DNA of 64,000 nucleotides, from assembly GCF_001544875.2 (NCBI RefSeq), contig NZ_FCOA02000002.1, forward strand, positions 310,001-374,000, given 5' to 3'. Below are positions 53,632 to 62,120 of this stretch, in pieces. Origin of the DNA: Caballeronia hypogeia (GTDB lineage: Bacteria > Pseudomonadota > Gammaproteobacteria > Burkholderiales > Burkholderiaceae). Position numbers and translations under genes: made by a program. The notes beneath the pieces were generated by a model, which saw nothing but the letters and a program-made list of their open reading frames with translations, searched no databases and had not been told where the DNA came from. How positions within the stretch are numbered: position 1 is the first letter of the stretch; each line of letters begins with the position of its first letter.

Positions 53632-54513
53632 ATGAGCGAAACGAATCTGCCGCTGAAGGATGTATTGCCGCTCGATCAGGTTTTCGAATTCGAAGGACAA
53701 TCCGTGCGCCATGGCGCGATCGGTGAAGGTGCGCCGCTCGTCATGGTGCATGGCACGCCGTTCTCGTCGCAGGTATGGCGGCGTATCGCACCGGTCGCGG
53801 CACGTTCGCGTCGCGTGCATTATTTCGATCTGCTCGGCTATGGCGCGTCCGACAAGCGCGCCGGGCAGGATGTCTCGCTCGGCGTGCAGAACCGCTTGCT
53901 CGCGGCGCTGCTGGCCCACTGGAGCCGCGACTGGCACGGCGCCATGCCCGACGTGCTCGCGCACGACTTCGGCGGCGCGACATCGCTCAGGGCTGCGTTG
54001 CTGAACGGCTGCGTCTATCGATCGCTGATGCTCGTCGATCCGGTCGCCGTGGCGCCGTGGGGTTCGCCGTTCGTGCGCCATGTACGCCAGCACGAAGCAG
54101 CGTTCGCGGGCGTGCCGCCTTACATGCATCAGGCGATGCTCGATGCTTATCTGCAAGGCGCGGCCCATCGTCGCCTGACGGAAGAGGCGCTGCGCGTCTA
54201 TACGCAGCCGTGGACGGGCGAGCCGGGACAGGGCGCGTTCTATCGACAGATCGCGCAGATGGATCAGCGTTACACGGACGAGGTGCAGTCGCGCTATGGC
54301 GAGCTGAGTTGTCCCGTGTCGATATTGTGGGGTGAGGAAGACGCGTGGATACCGCTCGAACGCGGCGTCGAGCTGGCGTCGCTGATTCCGGACGCGCGCT
54401 TCACGCGCGTGCCCGGCTCAGGACATCTGATGCAGGAAGATGCGCCCGAGGTGATCGTCGGCGAATTGCTTGGCCTCCTGCAAATGTGCGACGCAAACGA
54501 TCAGAAGCGATAG
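53632..54513 (+). CDS. alpha/beta hydrolase, haloalkane dehalogenase-like
   Basis: A 293-residue hydrolase. The oxyanion loop is MVHGTPFSSQVWRRI, the nucleophile elbow AHDFGGATS with Asp (not Ser), and the base GSGHLMQEDAP. An Asp nucleophile means dehalogenase or epoxide-hydrolase chemistry through an alkyl-enzyme intermediate. GGGGACG precedes the ATG. The 3' end overlaps the convergent outer-membrane protein gene by 13 bases. Substrate unknown. Confidence 0.85.
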   Translation: MSETNLPLKDVLPLDQVFEFEGQSVRHGAIGEGAPLVMVHGTPFSSQVWRRIAPVAARSRRVHYFDLLGYGASDKRAGQDVSLGVQNRLLAALLAHWSRDWHGAMPDVLAHDFGGATSLRAALLNGCVYRSLMLVDPVAVAPWGSPFVRHVRQHEAAFAGVPPYMHQAMLDAYLQGAAHRRLTEEALRVYTQPWTGEPGQGAFYRQIAQMDQRYTDEVQSRYGELSCPVSILWGEEDAWIPLERGVELASLIPDARFTRVPGSGHLMQEDAPEVIVGELLGLLQMCDANDQKR

Positions 54514-55154
54514 GTCACGCCGACCTTCACGATCGGATAGAAGCGCAGCTTGTCGGCCTTGTCCTGCAGGTCCTTCTGTTCGGCGTCGATGTTCTCCTGT
54601 CCTGCCTCGGCGACGATATCCGCCGGCACGTCCAGTTCGACGCGCGGACGGCCATAGGCGACACCGGCATCGAAGAAGGCGGAAAAGCCCTTCTGCGCCG
54701 TTGGCGTGTGGCCGAAGCCGATGCCGAGATACGGCCGTACGGTCGGGAAAGTGGCCTTGGCGTGAATGTTCTGGCCGAAGGTCGGGTAGGGCACGCCGTT
54801 GATCGTGTAGGTGCCGTTCTGGCTGGTGGCGGTGGCATCGATACGATCGCCGCCGATCAGCGCGCCGGCCGTGATGCGAAAGCCGACCGTGCCGGGCGCC
54901 GGGAAGAAGTCGAAGTAGAAACCGCCGTGATACAGGTTGACGGTGCCATCGTAGTGCAGGCCGCCCGCGTCGAAGCCATGCGAGAACTTGAGACCATTGA
55001 ATTCGGCGCGCACGTTGTCGCGAATGCCGAACGGCTCCGCGTAGCCGATGCCGAGTCCCTCGGTGCCTAGTTGGCCATAGATTTCGCGAGCGTGCGAAAG
55101 CGGCGCGACAAGCACGCCGATAGCGACCGCGAGCGCGGCCAACGACTTCTTCAT
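54501..55154 (-). CDS. outer-membrane beta-barrel protein
   Basis: A 217-residue secreted protein. Signal peptide KKSLAALAVAIGVLVAPLSHA (cleavage after SHA), then alternating hydrophobic strands such as YGQLGTEGLGIGYAEPF, GGLHYDGTVNLYHGGFYFDFF and VRPYLGIGFGHTPTAQKGFSAFFDAGVAYG in pieces, and a C-terminal Phe in VKVGVTYRF, the BAM signal. This is a small (about 8-strand) barrel. I do not assign a named family; function unknown. Confidence 0.82.
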   Translation of the reverse strand: MKKSLAALAVAIGVLVAPLSHAREIYGQLGTEGLGIGYAEPFGIRDNVRAEFNGLKFSHGFDAGGLHYDGTVNLYHGGFYFDFFPAPGTVGFRITAGALIGGDRIDATATSQNGTYTINGVPYPTFGQNIHAKATFPTVRPYLGIGFGHTPTAQKGFSAFFDAGVAYGRPRVELDVPADIVAEAGQENIDAEQKDLQDKADKLRFYPIVKVGVTYRF

Positions 55155-55351
55155 TGCAGTGATTCCGGGAAAGGATTGGACGAAAGGGCGTCCAGGCGAA
55201 AGCGGCAACGTTTGCCGGCTGGTGCGGGAGGGGCCGAAACGACGCGTGCGCGTCAGCGATAACCCGGATTACGGACGCGCGCGCGAAATTCTTTAGCGGA
55301 TTCTTCTAATCAGAGAAACGGATGCCGACGCACGCCGGCATCTTTTACCCT

Positions 55352-56140
55352 TCAGCATTTGTGCCTGGCGCTTTCGGCGCGAAACGCCGCTTCGCCGGCG
55401 TCGGACACTTCGACCCATTTCTTGTCGGGCGGCGCATCCGTCACGTAGCTGTCGTGCCAGTTCCACCACTTGTACGTCTGCGTCTGCGGATAACCTTCGG
55501 GCGAATCTTCCCATAGCTCCTGTCGGCCGAGCGGTGTGATGTCGAGGTAATTCCAGGTGTTACCCATTTGTTCGTCGCCGCGATTATTGATGAAGTAGGT
55601 GCGGAACGCGCGCTCGCCATCGCGAAAGAATACATTCGTGCCGTGCCATTCGTCGACGCCGAAGTCTTTATCGAAGTTATCGGTTATGGTGAACCACGGA
55701 ATGTCATTCCAGACCATGTGTTCCTTGAGCCTCGCGATATCCGCCTGCGGCGCGCGCGATACGAATACGAGCGTGGTGTCGCGTGCGTTCAGATGCGCGA
55801 GATGCGCGACCTGATCGGCGACCATCGAGCAGCCCCGGCACGCATGCTCGGGCCAGCCGAACACGCCCGGCTCATAGAACGCGCGATAGACGATCAGCTG
55901 ACGTCGTCCGTCGAAGAGATCGAGAAAGCCGGTCTTGCCCGACGGGCCCTCGAACACGTAATCCGTCTTCACGGCAGTCCATGGCATGCGGCGCCGCTCG
56001 GCCGCGAGCGCGTCGCGGGCGCGCGTGTGAGCTTTTTCCTTTATCAGCAGTTGCTGGCGCGCGGCTTCCCATTCTTCCTGCGATACGACGGGCGGTGTAC
56101 GCATAGCGCCCTGCGATGTTTTATCGTCAGATGTAGTCAT
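55352..56140 (-). CDS. DUF899 family thioredoxin-like protein
   Basis: A 262-residue cytoplasmic protein of the DUF899 family, a thioredoxin-fold group. Visible hallmarks: PVVSQEEWEAARQQLL, EKAHTRARDALAAERRRMPW, FEGPSGKTGFLDLFDGRRQLIVY in pieces, and the CRGCSMVADQVAHL redox-like site. The C-terminal WWNWHDSYV is also typical. MTTSDDK is taken as start. The reaction is unknown; no partner is adjacent. Confidence 0.87.
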   Translation of the reverse strand: MTTSDDKTSQGAMRTPPVVSQEEWEAARQQLLIKEKAHTRARDALAAERRRMPWTAVKTDYVFEGPSGKTGFLDLFDGRRQLIVYRAFYEPGVFGWPEHACRGCSMVADQVAHLAHLNARDTTLVFVSRAPQADIARLKEHMVWNDIPWFTITDNFDKDFGVDEWHGTNVFFRDGERAFRTYFINNRGDEQMGNTWNYLDITPLGRQELWEDSPEGYPQTQTYKWWNWHDSYVTDAPPDKKWVEVSDAGEAAFRAESARHKC

Positions 56141-56241
56141 GGCTTGTGCGACCTCCTGATTCGTTTGATTGCCATGACTAGTCTGGACCTGAATGCGGAT
56201 CGACGGGAGTAACAATCGTGACGGCATTCATCGTCAGCGCG

Positions 56242-56751
56242 TCACGCGAGTCGGGCGCGGCACGCGTGCATCGTGCGGCAATACGTGAAGAAGCGCCCGG
56301 CGAACATGCCCGCGACGATGCCGGAGATGGCGGCATTGAGCATCACGTACATGGCGAGCGCCGATTCGTTCGCGACTGTCGCCATTTCGAAGCCGAGCCA
56401 GAACTTCGCGATGAAAGTCGCGGCGATCAGCGCCAAGGGCACATAGGAGCCCGGCAACATGACCGAGCGCGCCAGCGGATCGACGATAAAACGCGTGCGA
56501 TTCGCGGTGAACACGCCACCCGCGATACCCGCGAACCCGCCGATCATCCACGCGCCCACGGCGGACCAGCCCGCGAGCGGACTCGACACCAGATGCGCGA
56601 TGCCCATTCCCGCGAAGATCAGCGGCACGATGGCCAGTTTCGAAAGCGGCGTCGTGCCGCCCTGCGTCGCCTTGAAGCCGCGATACGCGAGATAAGCGAG
56701 GAGAATCCACACCCACGTTGGCGTGCCTTGAATGATGGCGATTGGCGACAT
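56242..56751 (-). CDS. conserved integral membrane protein
   Basis: A 169-residue protein with about five membrane helices (TWVWILLAYLAYRGF, LAIVPLIFAGMGIAHLV, VGAWMIGGFAGIAGGVF, YVPLALIAATFIAKFWLGF and a last one near 145-165). Start MSPIAII has AGGAGATCG upstream. I recall similar small DUF6622-type proteins in proteobacteria, of unknown role. It is a single gene. Confidence 0.75.
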   Translation of the reverse strand: MSPIAIIQGTPTWVWILLAYLAYRGFKATQGGTTPLSKLAIVPLIFAGMGIAHLVSSPLAGWSAVGAWMIGGFAGIAGGVFTANRTRFIVDPLARSVMLPGSYVPLALIAATFIAKFWLGFEMATVANESALAMYVMLNAAISGIVAGMFAGRFFTYCRTMHACRARLA

Positions 56752-57056
56752 GACGATCTCCTGAAAGGGTGTGCATCGACGGTTGACTGTGGGACGCATC
56801 ATGCCGTCGAAGAATTAGCGGGAAATGAGTCTGCGATACCGTGTGAATTAAGCAGATCCCGAACTAAACGTCCGAGCCGGGTAAAATGCGGCGCCCGTCC
56901 GCCATTCGGCCGGAATGCGCGCGACCCGCGCGTTCCGGTATCACGCATGGGCGTCCGCCCCACGAAGGCAAGCTTTCGTCTCATTCGCGCCAGCCACTTG
57001 CGCGCGCCGGTTCGCTCAGAACACGACACGCCACGACATTCGAGGATTGCCTTTTC

Positions 57057-58016
57057 ATGCTTGCCCGCATCACCCGTCTTTTCCCGCTCTGGGCCTTGCT
57101 GGTCTCCATTGCCGCCTATTGCTATCCGTCGTCCGTGACGGGCATCGCGCCCCACGTCACGACGCTTCTGACCATCATCATGTTGTCGATGGGCGTAACG
57201 CTCTCCATCGACGATTTCAGGCGCGTGTTCACGCGGCCCGCGCCCGTGATCGCGGGCATCGTGCTGCATTACCTCGTCATGCCGCTGGCCGCGTGGGTTA
57301 TCGCGAAGGCGCTGCGCATGCCGCCCGATCTGATGGCGGGCATGGTGCTGGTCGGCAGCGTCGCTAGCGGCACGGCGTCGAACGTGATGATCTATCTCGC
57401 ACGCGGCGACGTGGCGCTGTCTGTCTCGATCAGCGCACTGTCGACGCTCGTCGGCGTGTTCGCGACGCCGCTGCTCACGCGTCTTTATGTCGATGCGTCG
57501 ATCGCCGTCGATGTGCATGGCATGCTGATGAGCATCGTGCAGATCGTCGCGTTGCCGATCGTGATCGGCCTCGTCGTCAATCATTTCTGCGGCAAGCTGG
57601 TGCGCAAGATCGAATGGATGCTGCCGCTCGTGTCGATGGTGTCGATTCTCCTGATCATCGCCGCGGTCGTGGGCGGGACGCAGAAGAGCATTGCGTCGGT
57701 CGGGCTGGTCGTGGCGATCGGCGTCGTGCTGCACAACGGCATCGGCCTGTTGGGCGGCTATTGGGGCGGGCGTCTGCTCGGCTTCGATGAAGCCGTGTGC
57801 CGCACGCTCGCGATCGAAGTCGGCATGCAGAACTCGGGGCTCGCCGCGACGCTCGGCAAGCTCTATTTCACGCCGATCGCGGCATTGCCGGGCGCGTTGT
57901 TCTCGGTGTGGCACAACCTGTCGGGATCGATGCTCGCCGGATACTGGGCAGGGCGTCCGGCGAAGGGCGCGACGCGCGACAACGATGCGCAAGGCGTTGC
58001 CGTCGGTCGCGGTTGA
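57057..58016 (+). CDS. bile acid:sodium symporter (BASS) family transporter
   Basis: A 319-residue inner-membrane protein of about ten helices. [43 protein letters not shown] in pieces and [30 protein letters not shown] carry the family's unwound-helix motifs; [13 protein letters not shown] is the C-terminal counterpart. Substrates in this branch include pantoate and ketopantoate (PanS). A terminator follows the stop closely. Specific substrate unknown. Confidence 0.9.
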   Translation: MLARITRLFPLWALLVSIAAYCYPSSVTGIAPHVTTLLTIIMLSMGVTLSIDDFRRVFTRPAPVIAGIVLHYLVMPLAAWVIAKALRMPPDLMAGMVLVGSVASGTASNVMIYLARGDVALSVSISALSTLVGVFATPLLTRLYVDASIAVDVHGMLMSIVQIVALPIVIGLVVNHFCGKLVRKIEWMLPLVSMVSILLIIAAVVGGTQKSIASVGLVVAIGVVLHNGIGLLGGYWGGRLLGFDEAVCRTLAIEVGMQNSGLAATLGKLYFTPIAALPGALFSVWHNLSGSMLAGYWAGRPAKGATRDNDAQGVAVGRG

Positions 58017-58041
58017 TCGCGCGCAGCATGTGACTGAAACG

Positions 58042-58073
58042 AAAGGCGTGCCGATGCAGGGCACGCCTTTTTT
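58042..58073 (+). terminator. rho-independent terminator after the BASS transporter
   Basis: AAAGGCGTGCC (58042-58052), 7-base loop, GGCACGCCTTT with six T in total to 58073. Strong in the plus direction; the A-run on the left could make it serve the convergent thioredoxin-like gene too. Confidence 0.88.
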
Positions 58074-58084
58074 ATTCACGATGC

Positions 58085-58660
58085 TCAGCCTTGCTTCGCG
58101 TTCAAGCCCAGTAATCCGCGAATCGCATCCTCCGTCTGCGCATAGCGCCCCTCGCCAAACTGGCTGTACACGATCTTGCCGTTCTGATCGATGAGATAAA
58201 AAGCCGGCCAGTATTGATTGCGATAAGCGTTCCACGTCGCGTACCGGTTGTCCTGCGCGACCGGATATTCGATCCCGTATTGCTTGACGGCTTTCTTCAG
58301 ATTGCCGAGATCGCGCTCGAACGAGTATTCGGGCGTATGCACGCCAACGACCACGAGACCCTTGTCGCGATAGCGCGCATTCCAGTCCTTCACATGCGGC
58401 AGGGTATGCGCGCAGTTGATGCAATCGAAGGTCCAGAAATCGACCAGCACCACTTTGCCGCGCAATTGCTTGAGATCGAGCGGGGCGCTGTTCAGCCAGT
58501 TATCGATGCCGGTGAAGTCAGGCGCTTGCGCACCGGTTTGCTGCGTCGACGCCGCAACGGACGGATTCGCGGTCGATGCAAAAGCGGCAAGCGCGACGAC
58601 CGCGCCGGACGCGGCCACCATGGCGGCGGTAACGGCCGCGATCTTGATTCGTTCGAACAT
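58085..58660 (-). CDS. TlpA/DipZ-like periplasmic thioredoxin
   Basis: A 191-residue membrane-anchored or secreted thioredoxin-fold protein. A hydrophobic N-terminus (FERIKIAAVTAAMVAASGAVVALAAF) leads to the periplasm; the redox motif is CINC (Cys80, Cys83) in VDFWTFDCINCAHTLPHV, the TlpA variant seen in DipZ. AAGGAGAA precedes the ATG. It is divergent from a CcdA-like membrane protein across an unusual repeat region; CcdA would supply electrons to this thioredoxin. Reduction of a periplasmic partner such as a peroxidase or cytochrome is likely. Confidence 0.88.
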   Translation of the reverse strand: MFERIKIAAVTAAMVAASGAVVALAAFASTANPSVAASTQQTGAQAPDFTGIDNWLNSAPLDLKQLRGKVVLVDFWTFDCINCAHTLPHVKDWNARYRDKGLVVVGVHTPEYSFERDLGNLKKAVKQYGIEYPVAQDNRYATWNAYRNQYWPAFYLIDQNGKIVYSQFGEGRYAQTEDAIRGLLGLNAKQG

Positions 58661-58709
58661 GACGGGTTCTCCTTTTGACCAGACGTTAAACCGTATTTGA
58701 ACGCGCCGA

Positions 58710-58875
58710 TGTATCGCGCACATGTCCCGCGCCGGTCCGTCTGCATCGTTCCGTATCGGCGCACAGCCCGGATACACGGCGATACAAAGCGGGGCGTTCG
58801 TATCGCCGTGTATCCGCTGTCTTCACCGATACACGCCGTTGCACGCGACGGCATTCGAGAAATTCCCGCGATACA
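58710..58875. repeat. cluster of eight GATACA-type sites in the tlpA-ccdA divergent promoter
   Basis: TGTATCG (58710), CGTATCG (58752), GGATACA (58770), CGATACA (58780), CGTATCG (58799), TGTATCC (58809), CGATACA (58827) and CGATACA (58869): eight copies of one 7-mer, allowing one mismatch, in 166 bases. Pairs 58770/58780 and 58799/58809 are direct repeats at 10-bp steps, the spacing of OmpR-type regulator sites. Confidence 0.75.
58769..58816. repeat. 17-bp perfect inverted repeat within the GATACA cluster
   Basis: Arms CGGATACACGGCGATAC (58769-58785) and GTATCGCCGTGTATCCG (58800-58816) with 14 bases between. Each arm holds two GATACA sites. Confidence 0.85.
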
Positions 58876-58938
58876 TGCGCGCGTTGAAATACGTCATCGC
58901 CTGACGTGCCGTTCAACGTTCATCCGGAGACCCTTCTC

Positions 58939-59661
58939 ATGTCACTCATCGTCATCGCATTCCTCGGCGGCGTGTTCACCGTGCTGAGTCCCTGCATCCT
59001 CCCGGTCGCGCCATTCGTGTTCGCGCGCTCGGACAAGCCCTTCGTCACCGATCGTCTGCCGCTGCTCGCCGGACTCGGGGGCGCCTTCGCGATCGTGACC
59101 GGCATCGGCGCAGCAGGCCTTGCGGGCGCGGCGCAACTGAGCCAGTACGGGCGTTTCGTCGCGCTCGGCATGCTCGCGCTGTTCGGCGCGGCGTTGCTGT
59201 TTCCGTCGATCGCCGCGCGGCTCACGCAACCGATGTCCGCGCTCGCGGATCGCATGGTCGCGCGATCGCGGACGGACGGCGCGACGCGCCGCGTCTTTTC
59301 GGCGCTGCTGCTCGGCGCGGCGACGGGGCTCTTGTGGGCGCCATGCGCGGGCCCGATCCTCGGCGTGATCCTGACCGGCGCGGCCTTGCATGGTGCGAAC
59401 TGGCACACGGCCGCTGCGCTCGTCGCGTATGCAACGGGCGCGGCGAGCGCGCTCGCGGTGGCGTCGAGCATCGGCAAGCGCGCAATGGATGCGCTCAAAC
59501 GTTCGCTCGGTCTCGGCGAGCACCTGCGTCGCGCGATGGGCGCGCTCGTGCTGCTCACCGTGGCGGCCATCGCGACGGGCGTCGATACGCGCATCCTCGC
59601 GCACGTGCCCGGAGCGCCGACGAACGCGGTCGAGAGCCGGCTCGTCAGCCTGGTGAAATAG
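58939..59661 (+). CDS. CcdA/DsbD-like transmembrane electron carrier
   Basis: A 240-residue inner-membrane protein with six helices. The two redox Cys regions are GVFTVLSPCILPVAPF and GLLWAPCAGPILGVIL, positioned as in CcdA and the DsbD beta domain. CGGAG precedes the ATG; the frame opens 11 codons earlier without a site. It passes reducing equivalents from cytoplasmic thioredoxin to a periplasmic partner, most likely the divergent TlpA-like protein. Confidence 0.87.
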   Translation: MSLIVIAFLGGVFTVLSPCILPVAPFVFARSDKPFVTDRLPLLAGLGGAFAIVTGIGAAGLAGAAQLSQYGRFVALGMLALFGAALLFPSIAARLTQPMSALADRMVARSRTDGATRRVFSALLLGAATGLLWAPCAGPILGVILTGAALHGANWHTAAALVAYATGAASALAVASSIGKRAMDALKRSLGLGEHLRRAMGALVLLTVAAIATGVDTRILAHVPGAPTNAVESRLVSLVK

Positions 59662-59676
59662 CAACCTGCTTTCAGC

Positions 59677-60639
59677 TCATTTTCGAGGGCTTCGCTTCTT
59701 CCGTTCACGCGTTTCGACGCCGGTTTCGACCGGAGTGAACGGCGCCTGAAACCTGCTGATCAAAAAGTCGATGAAAGCCCTCGCGCGCGCCGTCTGGTTC
59801 TTCTGTCGCGAGTAGTAAACGAACAGATCGGCGGAAGGAAGAACCGTGTTCGGCAGCACGAGATGAAGCCTTCCGCTCTGCACGTATTTCGCCAGATCCC
59901 ACTCCGAGCGAATCAGGATCCCATGTCCTTCCAGTGCCCAGCGAAGCACGATGTCGCCGTCGTTGCTGGAGAGTGCGCCTTTTACCTTGATCGCCTCGAT
60001 GTGGTCGTTGACGATGTAACGCCATACCCCATACGCGTCGTCGTTCTGGCGGTGGATGATGCAGCGGTGCTGCGCCAGGTCTTCGACACGCTCGGGCGTG
60101 CCGTACTTCTCGAGGTATTTCGGCGACGCGCAGAGAAAGCGCCGGTTGCTCATGATGCGGCGCGCGCTAAGACGGCTGTCGGGCAACTCACCGAAGCGGA
60201 TCGCCATATCGAACGCGCCTTCGATCAGGTCGACAGGGCGGTCCGTCACCTCGAACTGCACCTCGACGCTCGGGTAACGCTTCGCAAACTCCGACACGAG
60301 CGGCGCGATCGACGTGCGGCCGAAGCCGAGCGTGGCGTTGATGCGCAAAAGACCCTGCGGATCACGCCGCGCTCCCGAGATCGCTTCTTCCATCTCGCGA
60401 ACCTGACCGACGATCTGCGAGGCATAGCGCAGATAGGTTTCACCTTCGGGCGTGAGACTCACGCTCCGGGTGGTTCGATTGACGAGACGAACGCCCAGAC
60501 GCTGTTCGATCACGCCGAGGCGCTTCGTCGCGGCCGGCGGCGACAGATCGAGGGCACGCGCGGCGCCGGACAGGCTCCGAAGCTTCGCCAGCAGAATGAA
60601 AAACTCGAAATCGCTCGCGGTCTGAGTTTCGGTATTCAC
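59677..60639 (-). CDS. LysR-family regulator, probable D-tartrate regulator
   Basis: A 320-residue LysR regulator. Start is inferred as GTG (VNTETQ), just before the winged helix SDFEFFILLAKLRSLSGAARALDLSPPAATKRLGVIE in pieces; no good ribosome site is seen, and the frame stays open far upstream through the divergent gene. The effector domain runs about 95-300. It is divergent from D-tartrate dehydratase with 108 bases between, the common LysR-target layout, so it probably activates that gene in response to tartrate. Confidence 0.85.
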   Translation of the reverse strand: MNTETQTASDFEFFILLAKLRSLSGAARALDLSPPAATKRLGVIEQRLGVRLVNRTTRSVSLTPEGETYLRYASQIVGQVREMEEAISGARRDPQGLLRINATLGFGRTSIAPLVSEFAKRYPSVEVQFEVTDRPVDLIEGAFDMAIRFGELPDSRLSARRIMSNRRFLCASPKYLEKYGTPERVEDLAQHRCIIHRQNDDAYGVWRYIVNDHIEAIKVKGALSSNDGDIVLRWALEGHGILIRSEWDLAKYVQSGRLHLVLPNTVLPSADLFVYYSRQKNQTARARAFIDFLISRFQAPFTPVETGVETRERKKRSPRK

Positions 60640-60747
60640 TGGAGGTGAAAATTGAAGTGAATGAAAGTGCAGTTTAGCAGCGAATTTCACGGTTAAGCTT
60701 CGCCTCATATTGCAACCGACGTCACGCAGAACTCTGGAGAAAGTATC

Positions 60748-61914
60748 GTGAGAATCGTTGAAATCCGCGAAAAGACCGTTCCTATCAGCTCCCCGATCCG
60801 TAACGCCTATATCGACTTCAGCAAGATGACTCTGAGTCTGGTCGCCGTCATCACGGACGTGATCCGCAACGGCAAGCCGGTGGTCGGATACGGCTTCAAC
60901 TCGAATGGTCGTTACGGTCAGGGCAAGCTGATGCGCGAGCGCTTCATCCCGCGCATCCTGGAAGCAGACCCGGCCTCGCTGATCAACGAAGCAGGCGACA
61001 ACCTCGATCCCCACAAGATCTGGGCGACCATGTTCACGAACGAAAAGCCAGGCGGACATGGTGAGCGTTCCGTCGCGATCGGCACGATGGACATGGCGAT
61101 CTGGGACGCGGTGGCGAAGATCGAAGGCAAGCCGCTGTTTCAACTGCTCGCCGAGCGCTACGGCAACGGCCAGCCGGATCGCAAGATTTTTGTGTATGCG
61201 GCGGGCGGTTATTACTATCCGGGCCAGGATCACGAGAAGCTGAAGGACGAAATGCGCGGCTATATCGATCGGGGTTATACGGTCGTGAAGAAGAAGATCG
61301 GCGGCGCATCGCTCGACGAAGATCTGCGTCGCATCGACTCGATCCTGAGCGTACTGCAGGATGGCCAGAAGCTCGCCGTCGATGCGAACGGCCGCTTCGA
61401 TCTCGACACCGCGATTCAATACGCGAAGGCGCTCTCGCAATACGATCTGTTCTGGTATGAGGAACCGGGCGATCCGCTCGACTTCGAACTGCAGGCCACC
61501 TTGCGCAACTACTATCGCAATCCGATGGCGACCGGCGAGAACCTGTTCTCCATGCAGGATGCCCGCAACCTTATCCGCTACGGTGGCATGCGCGCCGACC
61601 GTGACTGGCTGCAATTCGACTGTGCGCTGAGCTATGGCCTCGTCGAATATTTGCGCACGCTCGACATGTTGCGCGAGCACGGCTGGTCGGCCGCACGCTG
61701 CATCCCGCACGGCGGCCATCAAATGTCACTCAATATCGCGGCCGGACTCGGACTTGGCGGCAACGAATCGTATCCGGACCTGTTCCAGCCATACGGCGGC
61801 TTCCCCGATGGCGTCAGGGTGGAAAACGGTTACATCACCATGCCCGACCTTCCGGGCATCGGTTTCGAAGGCAAGTCGGATCTCATCGTCGAGATGGAAA
61901 AGCTTTCCGCATAA
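60748..61914 (+). CDS. tarD: D(-)-tartrate dehydratase
   Basis: A 388-residue enolase-superfamily enzyme that dehydrates D-tartrate to oxaloacetate. Nearly every block matches the Bradyrhizobium enzyme as I know it: SSPIRNAYIDFSKMT, NEKPGGHGERSVAIGT, VYAAGGYYYPG, LQFDCALSYGL and PDLFQPYGGFPDG. Catalytic parts: KKK in YTVVKKKIGG (KxK), metal ligands in AVDANGRF, WYEEPGDPLD and ATGENLFS, and His in IPHGGHQ. GTG start with GGAG 9 bases upstream. Oxaloacetate enters the TCA cycle, fitting acnB next door. Confidence 0.93.
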   Translation: MRIVEIREKTVPISSPIRNAYIDFSKMTLSLVAVITDVIRNGKPVVGYGFNSNGRYGQGKLMRERFIPRILEADPASLINEAGDNLDPHKIWATMFTNEKPGGHGERSVAIGTMDMAIWDAVAKIEGKPLFQLLAERYGNGQPDRKIFVYAAGGYYYPGQDHEKLKDEMRGYIDRGYTVVKKKIGGASLDEDLRRIDSILSVLQDGQKLAVDANGRFDLDTAIQYAKALSQYDLFWYEEPGDPLDFELQATLRNYYRNPMATGENLFSMQDARNLIRYGGMRADRDWLQFDCALSYGLVEYLRTLDMLREHGWSAARCIPHGGHQMSLNIAAGLGLGGNESYPDLFQPYGGFPDGVRVENGYITMPDLPGIGFEGKSDLIVEMEKLSA

Positions 61915-61991
61915 GGCTCAGCGGGCGGCAAAGCGAGGACCTGCGGCCGCCCGAACAACCAGTTTTTCGCGTTGTTTTCGTCAACTCTTGT

Positions 61992-62012
61992 ATAAGACAT
62001 AAGACATAAGAT
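61992..62012. promoter_or_regulatory. triple ATAAGAC repeat upstream of acnB
   Basis: ATAAGAC at 61992, ATAAGAC at 61999 and ATAAGAT at 62006, exactly adjacent at 7-base steps and ending 2 bases before the -35 box. TCTTGTATAAGA just upstream is itself an inverted repeat. Probable regulator site. Confidence 0.7.
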
Positions 62013-62014
62013 AT

Positions 62015-62043
62015 TTGACGGCACCGCGCATCACCGTTAAAAT
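62015..62043 (+). promoter_or_regulatory. sigma-70 promoter of acnB
   Basis: TTGACG (62015-62020), 17-base spacer, TAAAAT (62038-62043). This predicts a leader of about 70 bases before the ATG at 62121. Confidence 0.8.
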
Positions 62044-62120
62044 CGCGATCAAAGCAATGCCCGGAACAGCCTCGGCGTATCTGGAAAGCCTTCCTCTGAA
62101 CGCATTTACAACGGTCCCCC

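Noticed and set aside
60640..61722. Minus-strand frame continuing the LysR gene upstream across D-tartrate dehydratase
   Set aside because: The extension is the antisense of tarD; LysR homology begins at the GTG at 60639.
61922..61980. Possible terminator after D-tartrate dehydratase (CGGGCGGC / GCCGCCCG)
   Set aside because: The loop is 16 bases and the T-run starts 11 bases after the stem; too weak to call.
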